The notes: generated by a model not told the origin, from the letters alone. A stretch of 64,000 nucleotides of DNA from Galbibacter sp038433465 (GCF_038433465.1 NZ_JAESVF010000007.1:1-64000); one strand, 5' to 3'; counted from the stretch's first letter, positions 53,442 to 63,508 are shown. Made by a program: numbers and translations.

Positions 53442-53933
53442 TTAGTATTTCTTATCTAGAAGGTTACTAAAGTTTGAAAAATCGTCGCTTTCTGCCATTT
53501 GTTTAATTTTATCGGCATCAAAATTTCCTTTTAGATACAAAAGCGAATTATTGGTACCGCTACTGTTGTGAAGAATAATCTGCTTAATGGTATTTCCATC
53601 TTCTTTTACGGTAAGTAAACTTCTGGAGTCGCTATTATTTTTTCTGAAAATATCTGAATAACCACTTTTGGTAATCTTGTCTATTTCAGTATTGATTTGT
53701 TGGTTTCTAAGTGAAGTCGACTCGGGTAAATTCATATATCGAATATCTGATACATTCTTCATCAAATCGCTCATTTCTGGCGACAGATTTCCGAGTAACG
53801 AATACATAAATTTTGGCACTTGTACTGCCGTTACATTGGTGTCGTTTTTATGAGCATCGTAAAAACTCTCGATACTACTTCCGCAGGAAAAACATAAAGC
53901 GATAAGTCCTGTAAATAAAATTTTTCTTAGCAT
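53442..53933 (-). CDS. DUF4252 lipoprotein
   Basis: 163 residues. The lipoprotein signal ends at C17 (LCFSC). The rest is the DUF4252 family of Bacteroidota (MKNVSDIRYMNLPESTSLRNQQIN, later GNTIKQIILHN), of unknown function. It is often found with other DUF4252 genes and sigma-factor operons; here it is alone. Confidence 0.85.
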   Translation of the reverse strand: MLRKILFTGLIALCFSCGSSIESFYDAHKNDTNVTAVQVPKFMYSLLGNLSPEMSDLMKNVSDIRYMNLPESTSLRNQQINTEIDKITKSGYSDIFRKNNSDSRSLLTVKEDGNTIKQIILHNSSGTNNSLLYLKGNFDADKIKQMAESDDFSNFSNLLDKKY

Positions 53934-53966
53934 GTTGAAATCTTTTTCTAAAGATAGTAAAAAAAT

Positions 53967-54653
53967 CTATACACATGCATCCCAAATAGGGTCGTTAGGT
54001 AGGGGAGCTGTAATTACAATTTCTTCTTTTTTTACAGGATGAATAAAAGAAAGTTTACGAGCGTGTAGATGGATGCTTCCATCTTTATTACTTCGGTCAA
54101 ATCCGTATTTTAAATCGCCTTTTATAGGACTTCCAATGCTTGAAAGTTGCGAGCGTATTTGGTGATGTCTACCAGTTTCAAGGTCGATTTCAAGCAGATG
54201 GTAATTGTTTAAACTCTTTAAAACCGAATAGCTTAAAATTGCTTTTTTGCTATCGGGCACTTCGTTGTTGTGTGCGTACGATTTATTTTGTTTTGGGTTG
54301 CGCTTCATCCAATGGACAAGCTTTCCAGAAGGATTTTGTGGTAGGTTTTTTACAACTGCCCAATACGTTTTTTTGGCGTCTTTGTCTTTAAAGAGTTTGT
54401 TTAGGCGAGGAAGTGCTTTGGAAGTTTTGGCAAACAAAACAATGCCAGTAGTGGGACGGTCTAAACGATGAACAACACCCAAATACACATTGCCAGGTTT
54501 GTTGTATTTGTCTTTTAAATAATCTTTTACAATTTCCGAGAGTGGCTTGTCGCCAGTTTTATCTCCTTGAACAATATCTCCAGCACGTTTGTTAACCACA
54601 ATAATATGGTTGTCTTCAAAAAGTACTTGTAAATTGTTTTTGTTGGAATGCAT
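53967..54653 (-). CDS. RluA-family pseudouridine synthase
   Basis: 228 residues, a short RluA/RsuA-branch synthase without the N-terminal S4 domain. Catalytic D65 in VVHRLDRPTTGIVLFAKT, then the TGRHHQIRSQL motif. It isomerises uridine to pseudouridine in rRNA or tRNA; which site is not clear from sequence. Single gene. Confidence 0.92.
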   Translation of the reverse strand: MHSNKNNLQVLFEDNHIIVVNKRAGDIVQGDKTGDKPLSEIVKDYLKDKYNKPGNVYLGVVHRLDRPTTGIVLFAKTSKALPRLNKLFKDKDAKKTYWAVVKNLPQNPSGKLVHWMKRNPKQNKSYAHNNEVPDSKKAILSYSVLKSLNNYHLLEIDLETGRHHQIRSQLSSIGSPIKGDLKYGFDRSNKDGSIHLHARKLSFIHPVKKEEIVITAPLPNDPIWDACV

Positions 54654-54681
54654 AAAGATTATTTGTTACTGTTTTAAACTG

Positions 54682-54723
54682 AATACAGATTGTCTAAAAG
54701 CATTTTTTCAGACAATCTGTATT
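54682..54723. terminator. Inverted repeat, weak terminator candidate
   Basis: 14-bp perfect arms at 54682-54695 and 54710-54723 around a 14-base loop, between two minus-strand genes (rluA-like and panB). The minus side lacks a strong T run, so termination of panB is possible but not sure. Confidence 0.4.
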
Positions 54724-54735
54724 TTTAATATGATA

Positions 54736-55554
54736 TTAATATTGTTCGTCGTCGCTTGGAAAATTTCTACTTTTTACATCAGCTCCGTATTGCGAAATAG
54801 CTTTCGACATTTCTTCGTATAAATTCATGTAACGACGTAAAAAACGCGGATTAAACTCGTGTGTCATCCCCAGTACGTCATGAATTACGAGAACTTGTCC
54901 GTCAACACCATTTCCAGCACCAATTCCGATTACAGGAATCGAAACCGACTCGGCTACTTCTTTGGCCAATTTGGCAGGGATTTTTTCAAGAACAATAGCA
55001 AAACACCCAGCTTTTTCAAGCATTTTAGCGTCTTCTTTTAGCTTTTCTGCTTCGGCTTCTTCTTTTGCTCTTACGGTGTAAGTACCAAATTTATAAATCG
55101 ATTGTGGTGTAAGTCCGAGGTGTCCCATAATTGGGATTCCAGCGTGTAAAATTCGTTTAATCGATTCTTTTATTTCTTTTCCTCCTTCAAGTTTTACAGC
55201 ATGCGCACCGCTTTCTTTCATGATTCTAATTGCCGAACGCAATGCTTCTTTTGGGTCCGATTGGTAACTTCCGAAGGGTAAATCTACAACAACCAAAGCT
55301 CTTTGTGCCGCTCGAATTACCGATGATGCATGGTAAATCATTTGGTCTAAAGTAATGGGTAAAGTGGTTTCGTGCCCAGCCATTACATTACTGGCAGAAT
55401 CGCCAACCAAAATAACGTCAATCCCAGCGCTATCAACAATTTTAGCCATCGAATAATCGTAAGCAGTAAGCATCGAAATCTTTTCGCTGTTTTGCTTCAT
55501 TTCGATAAGCGACTTTACCGTGACTCTTTTATATTCTTTTTTTGCTACAGACAT
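54736..55554 (-). CDS. panB: 3-methyl-2-oxobutanoate hydroxymethyltransferase
   Basis: 272 residues from the ATG at 55554; the frame continues 12 codons to 55590, but MSVAKKEYKRVT is where this family starts. TIM-barrel enzyme with metal-binding aspartates in LVGDSASNV and a later aspartate in VVDLPFGSYQ, and the GHLGLTPQ motif. It makes ketopantoate for coenzyme A. PanC and panD are not in the window. Confidence 0.95.
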   Translation of the reverse strand: MSVAKKEYKRVTVKSLIEMKQNSEKISMLTAYDYSMAKIVDSAGIDVILVGDSASNVMAGHETTLPITLDQMIYHASSVIRAAQRALVVVDLPFGSYQSDPKEALRSAIRIMKESGAHAVKLEGGKEIKESIKRILHAGIPIMGHLGLTPQSIYKFGTYTVRAKEEAEAEKLKEDAKMLEKAGCFAIVLEKIPAKLAKEVAESVSIPVIGIGAGNGVDGQVLVIHDVLGMTHEFNPRFLRRYMNLYEEMSKAISQYGADVKSRNFPSDDEQY

Positions 55555-55633
55555 ATCTTCAAGTTTAGGCGATAAAATTACAGTTTTCATTACAGATTAC
55601 ACATGCATATCGTTATTAATTCGATGTTAATTG

Positions 55634-55780
55634 ATTTTTGAATATCTGTAATTTATCAAACCAAGATTAAAATGTCAGGTCGAGTGTAGTTAAGACTCTA
55701 TTTAAAGGTTAAGCCAAATAACCTCTCGACTTCGCTCGAGGTGACAGTGTATCATAATAGATGGCGAACAATCATACTTG
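55634..55780 (+). repeat. Dispersed repeat family R2, copy 3
   Basis: About 145 bases matching copies at 27524 and 39886. It lacks the internal hairpin that copies 1 and 2 carry, showing that this piece can be gained or lost. Lies between the divergent panB and NTF2-like genes. Confidence 0.8.
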
Positions 55781-55847
55781 CTATTAATACTGATTTATTT
55801 ACTTTTGAAAGAAATCAATTCAGCAGAAAGAAAAACCTAACAATTAA

Positions 55848-56324
55848 ATGAAAACTTCAACAATGAAACACTTTTGCTTGTTATTCCTTTTTATAGGAAT
55901 GCACATAAATGTTACGTATGCACAAACTTCAGAAGAAGCCAATGCAAAGCAAACCATCATTAATTTTTTTGAAGCTTTTCATCGGCAAGATTCAATTGCC
56001 ATAAAAAAGACTGTTTCGAGCGAGGTGATTATGCAAACAATAGGGAAGGACAAGCAAGGTGTTGAAGTTGTGAAAACTGCCAATTTTTCAAACTTTTTAA
56101 AATCGATAGTCGGAATTCCTTCCGAAGAAAAATTTGAAGAAAAATTACTAGATTTTTCAGTACAAGTAGATGGATCGATGGCGCATGCTTGGACACCTTA
56201 CGAGTTTTGGTATAACGGAACTTTGAGTCATTGTGGCGTAAATTCGTTTCAGCTATTTAAAGAAAAAGGAGTTTGGAAAATAATTTATATTATCGACACA
56301 CGACGAAAAGACAACTGCCAATAG
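55848..56324 (+). CDS. Exported NTF2-like protein
   Basis: 158 residues. A signal peptide is present in either of two starts (ATG at 55848 or 55863), with cleavage likely after TYAQ. The mature part has the NTF2-like pattern (TIINFFEAFHRQDSIAIKKTVSS, FSVQVDGSMAHAWTPYEFWYNGTLSHC). No catalytic residues can be named. It precedes the CocE-type gene by 82 bases, which has its own promoter box, so a shared transcript is not needed. Confidence 0.78.
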   Translation: MKTSTMKHFCLLFLFIGMHINVTYAQTSEEANAKQTIINFFEAFHRQDSIAIKKTVSSEVIMQTIGKDKQGVEVVKTANFSNFLKSIVGIPSEEKFEEKLLDFSVQVDGSMAHAWTPYEFWYNGTLSHCGVNSFQLFKEKGVWKIIYIIDTRRKDNCQ

Positions 56325-56360
56325 TTTTGTTTTTTAACGATTTTTTTAATCCAAAAGCAA

Positions 56361-56368
56361 TACATTTG
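56361..56368 (+). promoter_or_regulatory. -7 box of the CocE-type hydrolase gene
   Basis: TACATTTG, exact TAnnTTTG, 38 bases before the ATG. Confidence 0.5.
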
Positions 56369-56406
56369 AGCTTCTTATTTGAAAAACTAACTAATAATCT
56401 AACTCC

Positions 56407-58242
56407 ATGAAAAATCTCTTTTTTCTATTTTTAATCGTATCCTACAGTTGTACGATTGCACAAGAGTACAATGTTGAAGAACATTACACAAAACAAGAAG
56501 TACAAATTACAATGCGCGATGGGGTAAAACTTCATACCACCATTTACAGTCCGAAAGACACTTCAAAAAAATATCCAATTTTAATGCAACGTACGCCATA
56601 CAGTTGCCAACCGTATGGAGAAAATCAATTTCGTTCTAAAATTGGACCTAACGAAACCATGATGAAAGAAGGGAATATTATTGTTTATCAAGATGTTCGT
56701 GGGCGTTGGAATAGTGAAGGAGTTTATGATAATATGCGTGCTTTTATTCCGAATAAAAAGAAAAAAGAGGTCGATGAAGCTTCCGATACGTACGATACAA
56801 TTGAGTGGTTGGTAAACAACGTAAAAAACACTAATAAAAATGTAGGTGTTTGGGGAATTTCGTATCCTGGATTTTATTCAACATATTCACTTTTAAGTAG
56901 GCATCCAAACCTAAAAGCGGTTTCTCCGCAGGCTTGTATTGGCGATTTCTTTTTTGACGATTTTCACCACAACGGTGCTTATTTGTTGAGTTATTGGCGT
57001 GCAACTGCTCTTTTTGGATATGAAAAATCGGAGCCTACAACAGAGAGTTGGTATAATTTTCCAGACATAAAAACTCAAGACCAGTATCAGTTTTTCTTGG
57101 ATGCAGGTCCGCTTTCTAATCTTGATACTTATTACAAAGAAGACAATGTTTTTTGGCAACAATTAAAAGACCATCCAAATTACGACGAGTTTTGGAAGTC
57201 TCGTGGAATCATTCAACATTTAGAAGATATTCAGCCAGCAACAATGGTTGTGGGAGGATGGTTTGATGCGGAAGATTTATACGGACCGCTATCGACATAC
57301 AAAAAGATTGAAAGCACTAGTAAAAACTACAACACCATTGTAATGGGACCTTGGAGTCATGGCGATTGGGCACGTACTAAAAAACGTCAGGCAATTGGGA
57401 ATGTGTATTTTGGAGACGATATTTCTAAGTTTTTTCAAGAAGAAATCGAAACGAAGTTTTTTAATCATTTCTTAAAAGAAAATGGAAAAGGTAACTTAGG
57501 ACTTCCAGAAGCGTATGTATATGATACAGGCTTAAATAAATGGGAAACTTATGATGTATGGCCTCCAAAAAATATTACAGAAAAGGCGTATAGTTTAGGA
57601 CAAAACCAAACAATGGGTGAAATGATGACGCTTCAATATTCATTTGAAGAATTTGTGAGCGACCCTAAAAAACCTGTTCCATATAGCGAGGATATTAAAA
57701 TGGTTTTTACACCTAGAAAATATATGACAGACGACCAACGTTTTGCAGCTAGACGTCCAGATGTATTGGTTTTTGAAACTCCAGTTTTAGAAGAAGATAT
57801 GACAGTTATTGGTGATATTTTAGCAAAATTAACGGTTTCTACTACGGGAACTGCTGCCGATTGGGTTGTGAAAATTATTGATGTTTTCCCAGAAGATGCT
57901 GAAGATTTTGAAGAAACACAAGATTACTTAAAAATGAGTAATTACCACATGATGGTACGTAGCGAAGTAATGCGTGGACGTTTTAGAAATAGCTTTGAAA
58001 ACCCAGAGCCTTTTGTGCCAAACGAAGAAACGAAGGTAAATATCAAACTTCAAGATGTGTACCACACCTTTAAAAAAGGACACAAAATGCAGGTGCAAAT
58101 TCAAAGTACGTGGTTTCCTTTAATCGATATCAATCCGCAAACCTATGTGGACAATATTTTTAAAGCTAAAAAAGAGGATTTTCAGAAACAAACACATCGC
58201 GTTTACAATTCATCTAAAATAGAATTTAAAGTTTTAGATTAA
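56407..58242 (+). CDS. CocE/NonD-type serine hydrolase (X-prolyl peptidase family)
   Basis: 611 residues with a signal peptide (MKNLFFLFLIVSYSCTIAQE). Catalytic triad in the alpha/beta-hydrolase core: S152 in WGISYPGF, D287 in GGWFDAED and H318 in GPWSHGDW. The C-terminal jelly-roll (about 390-611) is typical of the family, which includes cocaine esterase, glutaryl-7-ACA acylase and X-Pro dipeptidyl peptidases. A peptidase acting on exported peptides is likeliest; substrate not shown. The sodium symporter starts 161 bases later. Confidence 0.92.
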   Translation: MKNLFFLFLIVSYSCTIAQEYNVEEHYTKQEVQITMRDGVKLHTTIYSPKDTSKKYPILMQRTPYSCQPYGENQFRSKIGPNETMMKEGNIIVYQDVRGRWNSEGVYDNMRAFIPNKKKKEVDEASDTYDTIEWLVNNVKNTNKNVGVWGISYPGFYSTYSLLSRHPNLKAVSPQACIGDFFFDDFHHNGAYLLSYWRATALFGYEKSEPTTESWYNFPDIKTQDQYQFFLDAGPLSNLDTYYKEDNVFWQQLKDHPNYDEFWKSRGIIQHLEDIQPATMVVGGWFDAEDLYGPLSTYKKIESTSKNYNTIVMGPWSHGDWARTKKRQAIGNVYFGDDISKFFQEEIETKFFNHFLKENGKGNLGLPEAYVYDTGLNKWETYDVWPPKNITEKAYSLGQNQTMGEMMTLQYSFEEFVSDPKKPVPYSEDIKMVFTPRKYMTDDQRFAARRPDVLVFETPVLEEDMTVIGDILAKLTVSTTGTAADWVVKIIDVFPEDAEDFEETQDYLKMSNYHMMVRSEVMRGRFRNSFENPEPFVPNEETKVNIKLQDVYHTFKKGHKMQVQIQSTWFPLIDINPQTYVDNIFKAKKEDFQKQTHRVYNSSKIEFKVLD

Positions 58243-58403
58243 CTAGAACTTGATGTTGATTGATAAAACATTCGTTTTCAGCGCATTGAAAATAAGTCAA
58301 CATCTGATAAATACTATTATTTAAACCCTTATTTATTGAGAAAACTGCAAATAAGTTTCTCTAAAAATTATATATTCGCAATCAAACTTAAACTAGATAC
58401 GGC

Positions 58404-60053
58404 ATGGCAATACTTTCCTTTGTAGGATTTACACTTCTTGTTGCAATAATTGCATATTTTGCTACAAAGAAGACAAACGAAAGCACCTCTGATGGATATT
58501 TTCTTGGAGGAAGAAGTTTAACAGCAGGCGTAGTAGCGGGTTCGCTACTCTTAACAAATTTATCAACCGAGCAAATTGTAGGACTTAACGGGTCGGCATA
58601 TTCCGAAGGAATATCTGTTATGGCATGGGAAACCCTTGCTGCACTTGCAATGGTGGTAACCGCAATTTTTTTATTACCTAAATATTTAAAAGGCGGACTC
58701 ACAACGGTACCTCAATTTTTGGAAACACGTTATGATAAAGGAACCAAAACTATTGCTTCTGGACTTTTCTTACTGGGGTATGTTGTCATCTTTTTACCAA
58801 TCGTTTTATACTCGGGTTCTTTGGCAATTTCAACCATGTTTAACATCCCAGAACTATTAGGAGTTTCTCTTGGAACTTCTATTTGGATTTGTGTTTGGGG
58901 AATTGGAATTATAGGTTCTATTTACGCCATTTTTGGTGGACTAAAAGCCGTTGCAGTTTCCGATACTGTTAATGCAATTGGTTTACTTATTGGTGGATTA
59001 ATGATTCCTGTTTTTGGATTGATGCTTATTGGAGATGGTTCTGTTACCGATGGAATTTCTACGTTGGTTGCTGAAGCTCCAGAAAAGTTTAAATCGATGG
59101 GAGGACCAACAAATTCAGTGCCTTTTAGTACAATTTTTACAGGGATGATGCTGGTGCAACTTTTCTATTGGGGAACCAACCAAGCTATTATCCAACGTGC
59201 TTTAGCGGCCAAAAACCTAAAAGAAGGACAAAAAGGATTACTATTGGCAGCCTTTATCAAAATTTTAGGGCCACTTATCGTGGTACTACCTGGAATTATT
59301 GCATATTATATTTTTGGGCCAGATTTGGAAACTCCAGATCAAGCTTATCCATTATTGGTAAATAAAGTACTTCCAACGGCCTTACTTGGCTTTTTTGCAG
59401 CTGTGCTTTTTGGAGCGATTTTGAGTTCGTTTAACAGTGCTTTAAACAGTTCTGTTACTTTGTTTAGTATAGATTTTTATAAAGAATATATCAATAAAGA
59501 AGCTTCGGAAATTACTGTAATTAAAAACGGGAAATACTTCGGAATTGTATTAGCAATTGCAGCAATGCTTATCGCACCTTTTATCGCTAATGCACCAAAC
59601 GGATTGTTTGGATATTTACAAGAAGTAAACGGTTGTTATAGTATCCCAATTCTTACAATTATCGTGGTAGGATATACTACCAAACGTGTTCCTGCAATTG
59701 CTGCGAAAGTAGGAATTATTTCTGGATGTGTTTTGTACATTATTAGTCAGTTTATTGTTAAGCCACTTGTTGCTAGTAATGCTATAGAAGCGGCTAAAGC
59801 TTCAGGAATTACAGACGCAGATAAACTTGCAGAAATAGGTACACTTGCTTATCCGCATTACCTGCATGTAATGGCAATTTTATTTGTTATTAATATTATT
59901 ATCATGCTTATTATCGGAAAAATAGCGCCAAGAGAAACCGATTTCGAATTAGAGTACACGCAAAAAGTAAGTATCGAACCTTACAAATATTTAATTCCAG
60001 TTGGAGTTGCTATTTGTTTAATGGTGATAGGTATTTATGCATATTTTGCTTAG
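58404..60053 (+). CDS. Sodium:solute symporter (SSS family)
   Basis: 549 residues with about 13-14 membrane helices. The family patterns are visible: GGRSLTAGVVAGSLLLTNLSTEQ near the N-terminus and the GTNQAIIQRALAAKN segment in the middle. It imports a solute with Na+, possibly sugar, amino acid or peptide-derived. It follows the CocE gene and may take up a product of that enzyme. A terminator follows 27 bases after the stop. Confidence 0.9.
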   Translation: MAILSFVGFTLLVAIIAYFATKKTNESTSDGYFLGGRSLTAGVVAGSLLLTNLSTEQIVGLNGSAYSEGISVMAWETLAALAMVVTAIFLLPKYLKGGLTTVPQFLETRYDKGTKTIASGLFLLGYVVIFLPIVLYSGSLAISTMFNIPELLGVSLGTSIWICVWGIGIIGSIYAIFGGLKAVAVSDTVNAIGLLIGGLMIPVFGLMLIGDGSVTDGISTLVAEAPEKFKSMGGPTNSVPFSTIFTGMMLVQLFYWGTNQAIIQRALAAKNLKEGQKGLLLAAFIKILGPLIVVLPGIIAYYIFGPDLETPDQAYPLLVNKVLPTALLGFFAAVLFGAILSSFNSALNSSVTLFSIDFYKEYINKEASEITVIKNGKYFGIVLAIAAMLIAPFIANAPNGLFGYLQEVNGCYSIPILTIIVVGYTTKRVPAIAAKVGIISGCVLYIISQFIVKPLVASNAIEAAKASGITDADKLAEIGTLAYPHYLHVMAILFVINIIIMLIIGKIAPRETDFELEYTQKVSIEPYKYLIPVGVAICLMVIGIYAYFA

Positions 60054-60079
60054 TCTATAACCTGATTTACAACATATTT

Positions 60080-60111
60080 AAAAGCGGAAAACTTAATTGT
60101 TTTCCGCTTTT
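60080..60111 (+). terminator. Intrinsic terminator after the symporter
   Basis: A 13-bp stem AAAAGCGGAAAAC / GTTTTCCGCTTTT around a six-base loop, followed by a T run. Confidence 0.85.
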
Positions 60112-60174
60112 TTGTTTTTACAGATGTTTTAAATAATCGATATTTTGTAGAAAAAATTCGTAACTTTAATACGT

Positions 60175-60400
60175 TAACGTGAGTTCGACATAAGAATGAT
60201 GTATATATGATAAAATTGACCTATTAAAAAAGTATAGAAAATCAAGGAAGCAGTGAGGGGTGATAGATTAAAAGCTGTTTGAGCGGAGCGAGTTCTTTTA
60301 ATCTGTGGCGGGTGTTTCCGTAGATTTTTATTACTTTTTTAATCAGTCTTGACTTTTTTGTTTCGTTTTTGTGTCAAGACAAAAATGAAAGCATTGTTAA
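60175..60400 (+). repeat. Dispersed repeat family R1, copy 3
   Basis: About 225 bases matching copies at 13571 and 34661, including the head TAACGTGAGTTCGAC shared with copy 1. The first inverted repeat here is AGATTAAAAG (60265-60274) / CTTTTAATCT (60295-60304), with compensatory changes on both arms relative to copy 1. Second inverted repeat at 60346-60353 and 60373-60380, uninterrupted. It lies upstream of the YifB gene, ending about 15 bases before its ATG. Confidence 0.85.
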
Positions 60401-60415
60401 ATGAAATAAATAGCT

Positions 60416-61951
60416 ATGTTACGAAAAGTTTTTGGAAGTGCTGTATTTGGTATCGAAGCTACAATAATTACTGTTGAAGTAAATATAGACAAAGGCATTG
60501 GGTATCATTTGGTGGGATTGCCAGACAATGCTATCAAAGAAAGTAATTACCGTATTGCTGCGGCGTTGCAACACAACGGATACAAAATCCCTGGAAAGAA
60601 AATTACTATCAATATGGCTCCTGCGGATATGCGCAAAGAAGGGTCGGCATACGACTTAACTTTGGCAATGGGAATTTTAGCAGCGTCTGAGCAAATAAAA
60701 GCTGATAACTTAGCAGATTATTTAATCATGGGTGAACTCTCCTTAGACGGCACTTTACAACCCATAAAAGGCGCATTGCCAATTGCTATTAAAGCAAAAG
60801 AAGCAGGCTTTAAAGGTTTTATTTTACCTGCGGAAAATGCCAAGGAGGCTGCCATTGTATCTGGATTGGAAGTTTATAGCGTAACCGATATCAAAGAAGT
60901 AATTGCTTATTTTAATGAGAACACGCCTTTACAACCTACGGTTGTTAATATAGCTGATGAATTTGCCAAAGCACTCGAATTTCCAGAGTTTGATTTTGCC
61001 GATGTAAAAGGGCAGGAGAGCATCAAAAGAAGTATGGAAATTGCCGCTGCTGGCGGACATAATATTATTTTAATTGGTCCTCCAGGTTCTGGGAAAACCA
61101 TGCTTGCCAAGCGCTTGCCGTCTATTTTGCCACCCATGACACTCGACGAAGCGCTCGAAACAACCAAAATTCATTCGGTTACGGGAAGAACAATTAATAG
61201 CGGAATTATGAATGCGCGTCCGTTTCGGAGTCCGCATCACACTATTTCCGATGTTGCACTGGTGGGCGGTGGTGCTTATCCACAGCCTGGCGAAATATCG
61301 ATGGCGCACAACGGCGTTTTGTTTTTAGATGAATTACCCGAATTTAAACGCAGTGTTTTGGAGGTTATGCGCCAACCGTTGGAAGATAGAGAGGTTACCA
61401 TTTCGAGAGCTAAATTTACCGTTACGTATCCGTCGAGTTTTATGTTGGTGGCTAGTATGAATCCGAGTCCAGGCGGATATTTCAACGACCCCGATGCTCC
61501 CGTAGCGACTTCGCCTGCCGAAATGCAACGTTATTTGAGTAAAATTTCTGGTCCGTTGCTCGACCGAATTGATATACATATTGAAGTAACTCCTGTGCCG
61601 TTCGAAAAACTTTCCGAAGAAAGAAAAGGAGAACGTAGCACTATTATTCGGGAGCGGGTGAATAAAGCCAGAAGGATACAAACAAACAGGTTTGAGAAAT
61701 TGCCAAACATTCATTACAACGCACAAATGAATACCAAACAAATCCGAATGTACTGCCAACTGGATGAAGCTTCATTACAATTGCTTAAAAGCGCAATGGA
61801 ACGTTTAAATTTATCGGCTAGAGCCTACGACCGTATTTTAAAAGTAGCACGTACGATTGCCGATTTAGAAGAAGCCGAACAAATAAATGGCACGCATATT
61901 AGCGAAGCTATTCAGTATAGAAGTTTGGATAGGGAGGGTTGGCTTAGCTAA
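60416..61951 (+). CDS. YifB/ComM-family AAA ATPase
   Basis: 511 residues. An N-terminal ChlI-like domain (about 1-170) is followed by a Mg-chelatase-type AAA ATPase with Walker A GPPGSGKT at 221-228, LFLDELPEF near 302-310 and a C-terminal helical domain. In some bacteria ComM acts as a branch-migration helicase in transformation; in others the role is unknown. No competence genes are nearby. Its start codon follows repeat R1 copy 3 closely, which therefore forms its upstream region. Confidence 0.93.
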   Translation: MLRKVFGSAVFGIEATIITVEVNIDKGIGYHLVGLPDNAIKESNYRIAAALQHNGYKIPGKKITINMAPADMRKEGSAYDLTLAMGILAASEQIKADNLADYLIMGELSLDGTLQPIKGALPIAIKAKEAGFKGFILPAENAKEAAIVSGLEVYSVTDIKEVIAYFNENTPLQPTVVNIADEFAKALEFPEFDFADVKGQESIKRSMEIAAAGGHNIILIGPPGSGKTMLAKRLPSILPPMTLDEALETTKIHSVTGRTINSGIMNARPFRSPHHTISDVALVGGGAYPQPGEISMAHNGVLFLDELPEFKRSVLEVMRQPLEDREVTISRAKFTVTYPSSFMLVASMNPSPGGYFNDPDAPVATSPAEMQRYLSKISGPLLDRIDIHIEVTPVPFEKLSEERKGERSTIIRERVNKARRIQTNRFEKLPNIHYNAQMNTKQIRMYCQLDEASLQLLKSAMERLNLSARAYDRILKVARTIADLEEAEQINGTHISEAIQYRSLDREGWLS

Positions 61952-62052
61952 GTTGCTTGTTTTACAAAGAATTTACTCAGATAATTTAGCGATTTATAAA
62001 ACTTACTGTATATTTATTCTGAATGATTGAAGCTTAATCTTTTACAGAAAAT

Positions 62053-62781
62053 ATGACAGAAATAAATATCAATTGCGATGTAGGTGAGGGGTTTCAAAAC
62101 GAAGCCGACTTGATGCCGTACATCCAATCGTGTAATATTGCTTGTGGTGGCCATGCTGGCGATGCTCATTCTATAGCCGAAGTTGTAGCTATTGCGCAAC
62201 AAAATAAGGTGGCTATTGGAGCGCATCCGTCGTATCCAGATGTTGAAAATTTTGGTCGGGTGTCTATGAAGCTTTCCGAAGAAAAATTATTAGCAACCCT
62301 ACAAGCGCAATTACAATTATTTGAAAACGTACTTTCTCAACAAAATGCTGTTTTTCATCATATAAAACCACACGGCGCACTGTATAACGATTTGGCAAAA
62401 GATGAAGTTTTATCAACTGTATTTTTAAAGGCTGTACTTCCGTATAAAAAAAGTGTAGCACTGTACGCTCCTTATAAAAGTGCTATTGCGCGAAAGGCTT
62501 TGCAAAACGGATTCAGAATTTTTTATGAGGCTTTTGCCGACCGTGCTTATAACGACGATTTGTCGTTGGTAAGTAGAACCAAACCCAATGCTGTTTTAAC
62601 TGATAAACAAGCTGTGTTACAGCAAGTTTTACAAATTGCTACGCAAGAAGAAGTTACAACCTATCAAAACACAAAAGTACCGCTAGAAGCTAGTACATTT
62701 TGCGTGCATTCTGACACCGAAAATGCGGTGGACATTGTAAAATATTTACACCAAAACAAACAAACTGTTACTCTTGGATAA
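62053..62781 (+). CDS. pxpA: 5-oxoprolinase subunit PxpA
   Basis: 242 residues, LamB/YcsF family. Motifs: INCDVGEGF at the start, CNIACGGHAGD (about 29-39), and KPHGALYN. With PxpB and PxpC it cleaves 5-oxoproline to glutamate with ATP. The stop overlaps the start of pxpB by eight bases. Confidence 0.95.
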   Translation: MTEININCDVGEGFQNEADLMPYIQSCNIACGGHAGDAHSIAEVVAIAQQNKVAIGAHPSYPDVENFGRVSMKLSEEKLLATLQAQLQLFENVLSQQNAVFHHIKPHGALYNDLAKDEVLSTVFLKAVLPYKKSVALYAPYKSAIARKALQNGFRIFYEAFADRAYNDDLSLVSRTKPNAVLTDKQAVLQQVLQIATQEEVTTYQNTKVPLEASTFCVHSDTENAVDIVKYLHQNKQTVTLG

Positions 62782-63508
62782 GTTTAAAATTGAATACCGA
62801 CCGTACGGCAATAAAGCTTTATTGATGGAATGGCCCCGCACTGTGAGTGAGGCTATTTTAAAAGATATATTGAAGTTTAAAAGTGTTATTGCTAAAGAAA
62901 TAGAAAATGTAGAACTCATACCTGCCTACAATTCGTTAACGCTTATTGCTACGCAAAATATCGAGTTTTCAAAGTTAATAGCTCATTTAAAGACACTGTA
63001 TAAACTAAATTATACGCAGGAAGATATCGAACGGAAATTATGGCATATTCCTGTGTGTTACGACCTCGATTTTGGAATTGACATGGAAGCTTTTTCGTTG
63101 GAAAAAAAACTAGCAATCGATGAAATTATTGAATTGCATACAGCGCCTTTGTACACTATTTACTGCATTGGTTTTTTACCTGGATTTATGTATTTGGGCG
63201 GACTTTCTAAAACTTTACATCATCCCAGACGTAAAGAACCGCGCTTACACATTCCGCAGGGTTCTGTAGGGATTGGAGGTGAGCAAACAGGTATTTATCC
63301 GCAGGAATCGCCAGGAGGTTGGAATATTATTGGCAACTCGCCAGTAAAAGTATTTAACCCAAGCAACGAGCCACCATGTGGGGTGCAAGTGGGCGATAAA
63401 ATTAAATTTTACCCCATCAATAAAGACGAGCACGAACTTATTACCATTCAGGTAGATGCTAAAATTTTTCACCTTAAAACCTACGAGCTAGATGATACAA
63501 ATACTTAA
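62774..63508 (+). CDS. pxpB: 5-oxoprolinase subunit PxpB
   Basis: 244 residues, KipI family, the partner subunit. Characteristic C-terminal half GFLPGFMYLGGL and GSVGIGGEQTGIYPQESPGGWNIIG. The start is a TTG at 62774 inside the end of pxpA; no ATG fits better. The last 17 bases overlap pxpC. Confidence 0.95.
   Translation: MDKFKIEYRPYGNKALLMEWPRTVSEAILKDILKFKSVIAKEIENVELIPAYNSLTLIATQNIEFSKLIAHLKTLYKLNYTQEDIERKLWHIPVCYDLDFGIDMEAFSLEKKLAIDEIIELHTAPLYTIYCIGFLPGFMYLGGLSKTLHHPRRKEPRLHIPQGSVGIGGEQTGIYPQESPGGWNIIGNSPVKVFNPSNEPPCGVQVGDKIKFYPINKDEHELITIQVDAKIFHLKTYELDDTNT

Noticed and set aside
54682..54723. Strong terminator of panB
   Set aside because: Only the stem is good; the minus-strand T run is poor, so it is listed with low confidence.
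60416..61951. Natural competence locus
   Set aside because: YifB/ComM alone is not evidence for competence; no other com genes are seen.
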